DNA from: Amyloporia xantha
Lineage: Eukaryota > Basidiomycota > Agaricomycetes > Polyporales > Adustoporiaceae
Direction: 5' to 3'
Assembly (NCBI GenBank): GCA_036971615.1
Contig: JAYKKR010000006.1
Coordinates: forward strand, 930,001-994,000
Length of the DNA stretch: 64,000 nucleotides
The position numbers were made by a program, and so were the translations under genes. Below the pieces are notes generated by a model, which was not told the DNA's origin, searched no databases, and saw nothing but the letters and a program-made list of their open reading frames with translations. Of the stretch, positions 36,688-47,955 are shown piece after piece. Position 1 is the first letter of the stretch. The number at the start of each line of letters is the position of its first letter.

Positions 36688-37488
36688 CTAATCTACGGTC
36701 GACAAGTCGATGGGAGCGTCGGGCCCTTCCCCGCCGACGTCAGAGAACGAGCGGTGGCGCGGGGGACGATAAATAGTCTCCCGGTGGTAACGGAAATCCT
36801 CCTCCGCAGGGGTACGGGCCCGCGAGGGACCTCCCTCCCGACGTCCTCCCCTTCCTCCCAGAGCATGAGCGGCGACACGGATCGAGTGCTCTAAGTCTTC
36901 GAAAGCCCGCGGATAGGGACGCATACGGTCCAGAGTGTCCGAGAACTGGCGGGCGATAAGTTCGAGCCGTTCCAAAGCCTCATCGGTACGTTCCTCGGTG
37001 ACGCGGGGAGGGGTCCAGAAGGCTTCTTCCGTGTACAACGGGAGGGGAGGCGGAGTGCCAGCTTCGTCCCGCTGCGCATTAGAGCGGACCTCGTCGGGGC
37101 TCCAGGCGATCCCAGGATAAGGGACTGCACCGCGATGGCTCAGGGAGGAGCGGAAGATCGAGTCGATGTAGTGGACGAGCTCGCGGAGGGTGACGAAGGC
37201 AGTGAGCGGAGGGAGCGTGAGGTTCCCCGCGGCTATGGCTTGGGCTCGAGCCTCATAGGCGAGGCGCTGCGGGACGGGACGTGAGGGGAAGGAAAGAGAA
37301 GTAAAGGAGAAAGGTGGACAGACCAGCAGCCAGCGCACTCCGTGGGCCCAGGCAAGCCAAGCAGCCGGATCGGAAGGGCGGAATGAAGGCTCAACAACGC
37401 ATTCAGCGCGAAGCACGTCTACGAGGAGGAGGTAGCGGCGGACGTGGAGGGAACCGATGGGGTCGGTGGGTTCGGCGGGCTCAGACAT
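36688..37488 (-). CDS. Orphan GC-rich protein
   Basis: One exon of 266 residues, unusual here because most neighbours are spliced. It starts MSEPAEPTDPIGSLHVRRYL. A conserved-looking first half has Leu/Trp-rich segments (DPAAWLAWAHGVRWLL, LTAFVTLRELVHYIDSIFR). The second half is Arg/Pro/Glu-rich and ends in a short acidic tail. No catalytic motif, signal peptide or membrane helix is seen. GC content and purine skew are clearly higher than in adjacent genes. It could be a lineage-specific gene or a protein from a mobile element (gag-like size), but no protease, RT or LTR was found around it. Confidence that it is coding rests on length and composition. Confidence 0.5.
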   Translation of the reverse strand: MSEPAEPTDPIGSLHVRRYLLLVDVLRAECVVEPSFRPSDPAAWLAWAHGVRWLLVCPPFSFTSLSFPSRPVPQRLAYEARAQAIAAGNLTLPPLTAFVTLRELVHYIDSIFRSSLSHRGAVPYPGIAWSPDEVRSNAQRDEAGTPPPLPLYTEEAFWTPPRVTEERTDEALERLELIARQFSDTLDRMRPYPRAFEDLEHSIRVAAHALGGRGGRREGGPSRARTPAEEDFRYHRETIYRPPRHRSFSDVGGEGPDAPIDLSTVD

Positions 37489-40357
37489 GGCGAATGAGGC
37501 GAAGGGAGGGAAGAGCGCGCGGAAGGAGGATAAGTGAGTCAGGGGAAGAGTCGGAGGGGAGGCAGCGGGAGGTAGCGGGAGGAAGCGGGAGGGAGAGTGA
37601 CGTGGCAGCGCACGCGGGACGAGGTATATAGGAGGAAGGGGAACGAGGCGGAAGGGGTATCTACCATCAGGTACGAGCTGCGACTGGGACTTTGACTTTC
37701 ACGCGACCGGGTTTTCTTGCTCAGCGGAGCTACACTGCGTTTTACTTCTACGAGAGGGCGAGCAAGCGGCTTGACCCATTTTACTGCGATTCGGGATATC
37801 TACTGCGTACTTAGGACTGCGACTGCGACTTGACTGGGATAGCACACATAGAGCGTCCCCATATACCTACGAGTCTCTAGCTCAATCAATTCTTTTCTCT
37901 CTTGCTCATCCTCCGTGCCAGACGCAGCGAACGTCTTCACTCCCCTTCCCCTTCGACTCATTGATCTGTTCCTTCCAGGTGTGCTTATCGCACAGCGGGA
38001 GGAGCACCAAGCCTTACAACGGTAACAAATTTGAACGCACATCGCACAAGACATTCCTCAAGGTCGGGACCGCAGGAGCGCCTCAAATTATTCGAATTAA
38101 ATCAATGCGCAGGTATCAAATTCACGATCAGAGGCTGTCCAACAGTGTTCCGGTGTCGGGGGATTTTGAGGAGTTGTCCTTGATGTTGAAGATACAGTAT
38201 GATCGCTAATTCAGTCGTCTTCTAGGGGATGAGGAACAGCGACGATGGTCGTCTTGCGACGCAAAGTTAGACAAGGTTGCACTAATCCGGCGTGCTATGC
38301 GCCGTTGGTCCTGCCCCAGGCATAGCAGCTTCTGCCACGGCAGAATGCGGACAGATGCTGCCATTTGGTCCTGCCCCAGCCGTGATGGGGTCTTCACGGA
38401 CCGAAGATGTCTGTCAATATTTCCGCGCTTAGTATACGCGACCTTATGCGTTGACGTCCAGAAGCCCATCTCGCGCCACAGCTCGGTGATGATGGCCTCG
38501 CATGATTTACTATAGCTCCAGTCCATGTGAGGACGGACATCAGGACCCTTAAGGCTTCATGTCGCCGCGCAGGGGGTAGCTTTATCCCACATTAATCACT
38601 GCGGTTGAAAAAATATCGTCTTTAACAATTCGTATGATATCAACACGGGCCGCGAAAGAAACTTACTACTCCATTCGCTCTTATCTAACCAGCGATAGAA
38701 GTGCGATTTCTCAATAGCTTCTGCGCAATTACTTATCGTGAAATCGCCATCCAGAGCGCCCACAACGGAGATGTACTGATAGCCCGGAGTCCATGCGACC
38801 CGGGGCTTGTGACTTGGGGCAGGAGAAATGAGCGGTGAAAAATCGAATGAAATCGACAAGGAGTGAGCAGCCTCCGCCTTGTAAGGCAGTGCTTATTACC
38901 GGTAATTATGCACGAGCAGGGAAGTGAAGCAAAAATCAAGGCAGGATCTTTGCTCACGGGAAAGCATATCATACCATCATCGACAACGTGCCCCCTTACA
39001 CGTGTACGGACATGACGGCATGGGCAGCCACACTCCAAGGTAAATCCCCTCCCGTGATCTCCAGGCCTGCAGGCAGGCCTGGGCGATAACGGACCATGGC
39101 GAGTGCGGACGATAACCCTCTTGGGCAGGGCCGGAGGTGGGCGCAGCCCGCAAAACGAGCTAGTCTGGCTGTCTGCGCCAAAAGGGTCCAAATATGCCGC
39201 GCCCTCCGTGCGGCCGCCCATGCGGCACACTTCTTTTATTAATTTGGCGAGGGCGTGCACTTGTACCCCTTCATGTGCGGGATCAACGTCCGCGTCTAGA
39301 CCTTTTTTCTTTGCGGTCGGACATTGGTTTAAATATCGGCATTGATGATTCCCTCAGCCTGTACGGCCAGAAGGAACTATTCTGCCCTGGAGAATACGGC
39401 AGCGTTCTTCGTCATCTCGATATGGCGCAGAATACTTCTTTCAGGTTGCGATGTGAACTAGTGTGTATATAGAGTGAGAGCCTGGTTCCGGCTTCGAAAT
39501 AAGTATGTACCTGAATGGTGCACGTTTCAGGGAACCCACCAGTAACTCAGCGACATGACATACGCGGCGTCCGTCTCGATATTTGTTCGGTGATGAGAGA
39601 TATGAGCGCAGCTGCCAAATCCGCACAAATCAACCTTAGCAATGCCTTGGGCGAAGGCACCACGGCCCAAAACGACCTAAAAACGGCTAGCCAGAAATCA
39701 GCCACTGCCACTCGCTGGTACAGCGCCTCCACTATATTTTTGATCCGCTACTTACAGCTGTCACCGCCGACGTAGTTCCTTTGGCTGAAGGACTAGCGGC
39801 AGCGGCCATGAGTGTCAGGCTAAGACGAGCGCAGTCGCCACGCTAACAGTAGCGGCTGTCAATACGGCTCACAACAAATCAAAGGTGGATTCCGCTGGGA
39901 AAATCTCCGAGGAGGAGGCCTTGACAACATACGATGAACGATGCCATTGTTCCCAAAAGGACGTCGTCGCAAAGTCGAGACAAGGCTGTTGCTCAGAAGT
40001 CATCGGAAGCAGTATCAACAAGGGGACTGGGTTTGGGCATGGTCAAGACGACTTACACACTATGAAGACCTTGCCAACCCCGCAGTGCGCAAATTGACAG
40101 TTCAGTCCATCCCATTTGAGTGCAGGGCTAGATAGTCCCTTTAGTAGAGAATGGCGAAGCAACGGGCATTTGAGAAGAAATTCGTGAGCCTCGGAGCTGT
40201 GAGCATAGGCGAACATCTGCAGAGGTTACTATCCGGCACACTGCCTGTCGAACGGCAACTAGCGACTAGCATGTTCGCGTCATCGTTGCAGCACATCGTA
40301 TATGATTGCGGATACAAATACAACAGCTTTCTGTTATGTGGCCGCTATCATGGAAGA
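37489..40357. other. Gene-poor region with a zinc-finger-like remnant
   Basis: At 38206-38526 (minus) a frame reads KRGNIDRHLRSV, which matches the helix half of a C2H2 finger, but the upstream Cys pair is absent, so it looks like a pseudogene scrap. The same frame has two copies of LGQDQ caused by a 15-bp direct repeat 60 bp apart (38304, 38364). A plus-strand Ala/Ser/Gln-rich frame at about 39.5-39.77 kb is unassigned. No full gene was assembled. Confidence 0.35.
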
Positions 40358-43300
40358 TCACGCAATGAAGTTCTCCTTTCTCCAGTATCTGATCCAAGCT
40401 TTCGCGTACTCCTCGCCCAGCGGGCGCAGCGCCGCCAGCATTGGGCTAGCACCTTCCGCCTTTTGTGTTTGAAAGACGGGAAGACCACCAACCTCGATTT
40501 CTTGTACTCGGACCTCTCTCGCTTCCCTTTCCAAGACTGCCAAACTACGGAAGTATTCCAACAGCTTGATAGCGGGCTGATCATCATCATGGCATCAGCG
40601 GTGAGCGCAAATTGGTCCCTAATGACGAAGACCACTCACGGTGTCTTCCAAATCCTTCGCTGATGCACTATTCGCGGCATCTTCTACTTTCTTCACCCAA
40701 TCCTCCAAAGGTACGTAAGGCAAGTTTTTCTCGAGTTCGGCGTTGACAGAATTCATTATGTCCCGCCATGGGACTGGCCTTGGGTGCACCACATTGACAA
40801 GCTCAGGTGCCTCGGGGCTAAAGAGCAGGTCTACCGTGACGGTAGCAACCACATCCATGGGCACCCATGAAACAGTCTGAAGAGAACCAGAGCACCGCCG
40901 TCAGGACATACTACTGAAGCATATAAAACCAGACGAACCCCATCGAGCTCCGGCAGCGCACCGAGAGAAACACTTGATTTGATTATACTCGGTACCCAGT
41001 CGGACACGTTCCAAGCCCCACTCTTTGACGAACCGCAAATTTGTCCGATCCGCAGCGACGTTGTCTTGAAACCCCTGTCGTGTGCATTTGCGAGGACCTG
41101 GAGATCGTTTACGTTAGGGGAACTAATGGTGAGCTACGCTTACGCACCTCTTCTACCACATATTTGGACATACCGTACCCCGAGGTCACCGCAGCAACGG
41201 CAGGGTTGTGCAGAGGCTTCTCTGGGACTGGTCCGCGACCCTGCGCAGCGCGCCAGCCTGCCGCAATAGATACAGATGAGGTGAATAAATAGGGGACGGC
41301 TGGGGCCAGCGACAATAGGCGTGTAGCCGTGGCGATGTGAGATTCAAACGAGGCCAGCGCTAGATTGAAATCAACTCTCCACGCATTGTGTATGATATGC
41401 GTGACGGATGATGAAATCTGGAGCAAAACAATTAGAATGTTCTTTATCGCGACTTCCGCTGGACAAGTACCTCATCCAAGACACGCTGCTCCAGACCGAG
41501 ATCCTCTCGTCCAAAATCACCGGCCAACAATACTAGTTTCGCTTCCTTCAGAAGGAGCGTCGGTAGTTCCGCGGTTTCGAACGCTGCTTGCTGACGTTCC
41601 GCAAGTCTGCTCCCGCGATTTAATGCGTAGACCCGTTTCACTCGGGAATCACCCAATAGCAAGGAAAGAATGTGCGCGCCCAGGCTCCCCGTAGTTCCGG
41701 TTAACAATACGACAGCATCCTCGTCGACTGGGCGCCGGCTGGTACCAGGAGTAGGTGGGAGCATGTCTGTATATTTAGCGATCATCTTATCAATCTCTGC
41801 TGTTGGCGACTGAAGAAGAGAAGATGTAGCATCCGAATGAACAAGCCTTTCGACTGCCAAGGCCAATGCCGTTAAAGTCGGGTGCTGGAAGATGAAGTTG
41901 GGTTGTATATGCTGTGCCGCTGCGTTTACTGCTGGGTCAGGCGACTCGCGCAGTGCACCAATAATCCGATTGCGTAAGAATGTGGCGCTCAAACTTGTGG
42001 GGCATATAAGTATGTTGTCCGTGATAGGTGAAATATGAATTACCTATCGAATCCTTGTTCAAAGAGATCCTGGTCAGGTTGGGGCATTTTATCGCCATTG
42101 ATAGCCGCAGAGTGTTCTCCAAGCCAGGCTTCTACGTCTGATGCAGTCCAAGATGGTGGAGGAAGGACGCCATGAGCATCACTGCTGTCCTCTATGGTTG
42201 CATACCTGTTATCAAGATGTTATGACCATATTTTGACTCAATGTGGATGAAACAGCGCGTACAGGTCGTCAATATCACTCGCGTACAGCTCAAGTGTCTT
42301 CTTCCGTTGTATGGTGCCTTTCGCGGCTCGCACAAACGGCCGCGCGGGGTCCGCGACCAAAATCATCTCTTTGAAAATACGCGAGAACGCCGGCGCAAAG
42401 CTGTTCGCTTCTTCTACCTGCTTCCTGCATTATAGTGAATAATTACCGAAAGACAATAAACGATTTTGAAAAGGTCTAGGAACGCAGATAGCGTACCATA
42501 TCGCATTACGGAATTTCACCAAAGCGTTTACATCGCCTGGATTTACCTCGTGGCCTTCCTTGGGCTCCACAAGTACTCCGACTTGCTGGTGTCCACGACC
42601 GAACATGAGTGAACCAGCAACCCAGGGATGTGCCGTAATATGATTCTCTTGGGGAACAGGAACACTCTTCTCACCTGAAGAAGTGTCAGTCGGAATGCTG
42701 GAATAAAATGACGACAGTCGTCCTACCTGACCCAAGGACTATCACATCATCTGCACGACCAATTCTACAGATTCTACATTAGCAAATGAACGTTCAATGT
42801 GCACAAATGCGGACATACACTCGCCAAAGGCCTGGTTTGGTCGGGTGCGGCTCCCAGATGTCGGACGTAGCATAGCCATGTTCACCGTTGGATAGATTTT
42901 CGATGGAAGGCTGATGGCTTGGACAAGTCTGATATGATATACAGCGAACCAGGTGGTGTTAGTCGTCAGTATTGCACGTACAGTGTGCAGCAGAGCGACG
43001 CACGAGTAGCTGCAGCTCGTACGTGCCATCTCCCTGCGGCACCCAGCGAGGTTTGCATTCTTTCGGTAACTGCATCCACTCCCAGTCTGCCCGAGTCTTT
43101 CCGATGGGACTTGGACCATCGACATCGTCATCAAACACACATGTAAGAGTACCAAACTCTGTTGCACCATAGCAGGCGAATAGGCGCACACCACTAGCGA
43201 CCAATTTGGCGCCGTTGGCCGTGGAGAGAGGTCCTCCAGCAAATATCTAGCACATCGTAAAGGGTCAGAAGGTCAGCAGTAGTAGTAAAAATAGACCACT

Positions 43301-44340
43301 GTCGAAGGGCGCACCAAGGCTTTCAAAGATGCGAGATACTTGATGTCTTCTTCGTTTTGAGCCCAGGCCTTGCGAACCGCACAGCAATCAAATTGTCGGT
43401 GTTTTGATTTTTGATAAGGAGAGATAAAGCATACCTCAATGAACGCTGGAACACTCTCTATAGCAGTGCAGCGAGTCTTGCGTGCAGTCTCTATTGTGTT
43501 TTGAGGAGTGGGCACTATGGGCGGCGCAGACACCAATGCTCGGGGAGGAAACAAGCTCGTGGGCTGTCCAGACAAAAGAGGAGACCAGAGTTGCGCACAC
43601 AATCCCATAACGTGAAATGGAGGGAGGGCCATACAGCCCCACCGAAGCGATCTGTTGCGGGCTTCTGCCAAGATCGGTAACTTGCACCAGTGGAGGATGG
43701 TCGTATGAGTTTGCGGAATGGGCTTCGGAAAACCAGTGGAACCGGACGAGTGCAGATAGAGTACAACGTCAGAAGGAGAGAAAGGTCGAATGGCAGGAGG
43801 ATATAGCCCCGGTACAGATTTCGGAGGGTCGAAAGTAGATGCCAGAGCGGGGAAGACATCTATGAATGCGGGCAGGTTGTCTACTTGAGCTGGATAGTCA
43901 GTGGGTAATGCAGCACAGATTGCATCGGTGAGGGACGTGAAGGTAGGTTGGGAGACAATGCGATGACACTTGGTGCGCTCCATCAAACTGGCTACTGCGG
44001 GTGCAGAATTCCGAGGTGACATCGGGAATGGAATGAACCCAGCGCGGACAAGCCCAGCTACTAGAGCATGATACAGAAGCGTATCGCAGTTAAGAAGGAT
44101 AGCCACAACTTCACCATCCGGCCCTGTGCGTCCAGGGCGGAATAAATGCGCAATACGGTGTGTTGCATGAGCGAAGTCGAGAAAAGAGACACTGGAGACC
44201 TCGTCAGATGAAATGTCGGGAAAGGGGAAGACGAAGAACGGATAATCAGGGTTGTGCTCTGCGTGAAAGTCGATAAATCCGGGAAGGAGGGACAACGTCC
44301 CATCCAACGGAGGTAGGACTGGTGCATCAGAGATCGGCAT
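40358..44340 (-). CDS. NRPS-like carboxylate reductase (A-T-R)
   Basis: Thirteen exons (43435-44340, 43315-43368, 43004-43246, 42819-42928, 42727-42764, 42497-42674, 42263-42424, 42044-42205, 41471-41993, 41148-41417, 40939-41097, 40640-40876, 40358-40576) join to 1086 residues. The adenylation domain (about 1-590) shows LHSSGSTGFPKPIPQTH, YGATEFG, GYATSDIW and GRADDVIVLGSGEK. A carrier domain has DLFEQGFDSLSATFLRN, whose Ser (about 618) would take phosphopantetheine. The reductase domain has LLTGTTGSLG for NAD(P)H and YGMSKYVVEE as the catalytic Tyr-x-x-x-Lys. Such enzymes activate an acid as AMP ester, load it and release an aldehyde. Its size is that of fungal NRPS-like reductases, smaller than Lys2-type aminoadipate reductase. 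The substrate is not predictable here. No other biosynthetic gene is adjacent. Confidence 0.9.
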
Positions 44341-46354
44341 TGATGAAGTGTGTATCGTTGAAATTGTGTAGATATCTGGACACTGCGGACCTTCTCGCTC
44401 TTTAATACCACATCTTATGCAACGTGGGAAGGTTCGGCAGCGATATGAAAGTGCTTCTTAGGTGCATTTCAGTTTCGGAGCGTCTAAATCCGACAAACAT
44501 TATAGAATCAAGCTGCGGACTCCGATGAGACCCGGTATTCTGACGTAGTAAGTTAATCCACTTGCCATATTGCCGTGACTTGCTACCTTTCGTCCAGAGC
44601 ATTTTTACCGTATACTGCCGGCCAATGTGGTATGGTGAATTGACGTCACAAAGTAACGCTTATCGGGTTTTGGACGCCGAGAATAGTTGCAGCGTCAGAC
44701 TTGGGCGCCCAGATTTCTTTGGGGTCTGGCAGGTCGAACATCATGGTACATCGTCAATTTGAGGCGTATTTGAATATGAGTCTGCTCACGGCTATCGATA
44801 TAACTATCTAAAAATTATTGCTGGAAGATAGTAAGACAGATCATTAGATGTATTTCCCACTTCAATATGATATAGTATCACCATTTTTCTCGGAACATCT
44901 CGTTTTCCCCATCCCCTCGGTCACTGAAAGAGCTGACCTCGGACCCTCGTCGGAGGCTACCGGCAGACTCGGCATGATGTGTGTGTCACGGCCCGTATGA
45001 AAGTCTTTCAAGATGATTTCACGGCTTCACGGTATGATCGGCGGAGAGTGACGAACGAAGGTTCATCCCTGCAGCATGCCATGCAGACGGTGTTGTCGCG
45101 AGTCGATCATGCCGTTGTGATGGCTGGCCGAACGCGTCCGGTCACAATCCCGTGAATGCGTGTTGTCTGACATTATCTGTCAATCCCAACCAGAATGTAC
45201 CGTTACACGTATGGAGTTTACGTGACAAAATTTGGCATTTGGGGTATCCTGATTAGTCGTCTCGTAAAATCCTATGTATTACTCCTCGTATTGCCGAGCC
45301 ACATAATGAAGATCGACATGGTTTGTGTCCTCCGGGCCCATCTTCCGCAATCTAGCAACATGCGATGGTAGCTTCCACGCAGGTCCGTTTCACGCTTCTT
45401 CACGTCGGGTGGCACCTTTTCCAGCATCCGGTACTATCACTGTCAGAATCGGCCAGTGACGGGGCACGGGGTGCGAGTGGTCTAGGGTGATCCATGCGTT
45501 GTCCTACGTTCTTATTGGGTTCTCCTGGACATCTATCAGCGCATGGCGATAAAGAGGCCGTGAAGAGGGGCCAGAATCCTGTCGAAATCATGACGCTGCG
45601 TAGGATTCGTCCACAGAAACCTGTCACCAGACATGTGCATGATAAAAAATTCAGAGGTAGCCAGATTTCGATTACATGAACCATCAAATTACGATGATAC
45701 ATGCAATACAGTGAGGCGTTGGGCCGATACTTCGTTCTTATCGGGTTCATCCCTGATATTAGCTGATTGCATTGTAGATCACTGTGTAAGTCCGCGAGAA
45801 GTATCTGAGCCTTGCATAGATGGCAACTCACAGGTAGTCGTCGACTTCCATAACATTCCCCGGAAGGGGGGTTGAGTCTTCGGCAAAGCAACAAGTTCGT
45901 CGACTTCCCGTCGTCAAAAATTTCGATTACTAGATGGCCGGCGTCCGACGATGCTGACATCCTCCCGTCCTGGAAAGCTTCGGATTCGAGAAATATAACA
46001 TGACACCGAAGGACGATTGTTAGGGTTCAGATCTTGGGAAGACAAAATCGTCACATCGCCGTCAGTCGGGGACTCCTGATTGCGTAGTACTTGCCGGCCA
46101 ACACGATCGCCGCGAGTCGCCGTGGCGGATCTGATGACTGTGACATCGTCCACGTCATTGAAACAACGTGCACTTCGTACATCACTTGGAACTAAACAGC
46201 TGCATTATACCTCGCGGAGGCATCGACAAAACAAATCAGGACAGGCAATATACATTAGAAAGACCCATACGATTGCACCCGACACACTACAGTAATACGT
46301 CCAGCACGTCAGCTCCATAATCTCACCAAGCCATAATCAAGAAACACGGCACCA
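44341..46354. other. Intergenic, one tentative minus-strand frame
   Basis: Upstream of the reductase. A TTGACGTCAC (CRE-like) site lies about 300 bp upstream of its ATG, near 44640. Minus-strand frames at 45.4-46.15 kb repeat short D-V-[TS]-[VI] strands (DDVTVIRSA, GDVTILSSQ, EDVSIVGRR). They could belong to a small spliced gene but could not be joined with confidence. Confidence 0.3.
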
Positions 46355-47955
46355 CTACGAATCGATGTCCATGACGCTCGCATCTTCTTCAGGCGCCCCG
46401 GTATCATATCCTTCCACGCGTGTGCGCTGCCGTGAGGAAGCATTATCCGGGGTAGGACTAGAGCTGCCTCGCGCAGGACCCGCCAGACCTACGGGCACCC
46501 CAACAGGCGGCGCGAACGCGTGCGGTTGGCCGGGCTGCTGCACCGGGGACATCTGTGTCGGAGGCACGCGTGAGTCAGGCGACTTCGACTTTGACGCTGC
46601 ACGCGCTTGGCGCATGGACCGAGCCGAAGGGTTGAAGTGGCCACACTTGGGGCAGACATATTCTGAGATGGCATAGTCAGATGACGGCTAATGCAAAGGG
46701 TTCACATAGATGTGGCTCGAGACTCACGCGCGTCCTCCCACATGCTCTCCTTCACGAGCCCATTATGCGCGAAGCACTTTTGGCAAATGAGCGCGTACCG
46801 TGAGGACGCAGCGCTCACGGACGCGCCGTCATCGTCGCCCAGGATGGCATCAGCGAGTTTGTCAAACCACTGTTTGCGTGGAGGCGGCATCGGGCGCTGA
46901 GGCGGCGCTACGGACATGCGTCAAAACAACACGTCGAATCCTGCATAGAAAAGAGACGCACGTGAGAGCTGTTGCTGTAAGTTCGAGGAGAGTGGCATCG
47001 GTGCGGGTGTCTGCGGGCTGGGCGGTGGGCCGCGCTGAGGAGTTGCTGCGACACCTTGTGGCATTCGCCTCCGCAGAGGAGAATCAGGTGCCCCTGCATC
47101 GTCGTAGCGTTCGATGAGACTACGTGTGGAATAGTAGTTAGTCTTCTTCTTGAATTCTTCGACCTTCTCATGTCGCTGTTTCCGCAATGCGGCGAGAGCT
47201 TTCTCTGAAAACAAAATGACGGAGTTAGTATAGGATTCGTCGCGTCATTGCAAAGTGCTCTTAGAACGCGAGAGACATCCAGCCGTATATCCAACAGAAT
47301 AGCAGAGAGGACAATATCATGATGCGTTCATACTGTCTTCAGTTCAAGTCTCCACGTTCTCCCTGCGCGAAACGACAATATTCGGGATGCAGAGGACTCT
47401 CGATACCATGATATTGACGCGACTGTCACATAACCTTGCCCTCACACCGCAAGTACCACACCAGAAACATGAAACAGAAGAGACGACAACACACCTTCGG
47501 CATCCGCTGTACGTGTGTACCATATTTGAACGATGCGTCGAATGAATAAGATGCTACGTGATATCAGCGCGCATGAGCAGGCAACAGATACAGCACTCAC
47601 ACTACTGGACCAGTAAAGACTGGAATAGCCTTCACAGTCCGCTCGAAGCCGCTCTTACGGCTGTGGCCACTGAGGTTTGGCAAAAGTTCTGCGTACCACA
47701 GGCCAGTCCATACGGCCCAGAACGCGACAGCGTACACGGAAAAGAGGAGGGTTGAGCGGCGTTCGCGTAATCTAATTTCTGAGAGACGTGTCTCGCGTTT
47801 CTGCACGTCGAGAGCAAGTTTCTCGAGGACTTGTGCGTAGTCTTCAGACTTGTTCTTTCAGATGAACGTGAGGTAGTTGAGCTGTTCAATCAATAAGCAT
47901 TGAAATAAACGTATAATTCACTTACTTGTCTGAGCCACCCAAGAATCGACACCAT
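46355..47955 (-). CDS. LNP1: Lunapark (ER three-way junction protein)
   Basis: Six exons (47926-47955, 47601-47848, 47495-47553, 46962-47204, 46728-46907, 46355-46662) give 355 residues. The N-terminal helix ends in DVQKRETRLSEIRLRERRS. Two membrane helices follow (STLLFSVYAVAFWAVWTGLW; IPVFTGPVVILFIRRIV). Next comes the family hallmark KKKTNYYSTRSLIERYD, then a Pro-rich linker. The zinc-binding domain is ICQKC...YVCPKCGHFNPSAR. The tail is Ser/Pro-rich and acidic. Lunapark sits in ER tubule three-way junctions, with both termini cytosolic, and stabilises them against Sey1/atlastin-driven fusion. The third intron (286 nt) is unusually long for this window. The last acceptor at 46663 was chosen because it gives the standard QYVCPKCG spacing. 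Confidence 0.92.

Noticed and set aside
43411..43859. ORFs on both strands inside the reductase adenylation domain
   Set aside because: Shadows of the first exon, which shows the full A-domain motif series in its own frame.
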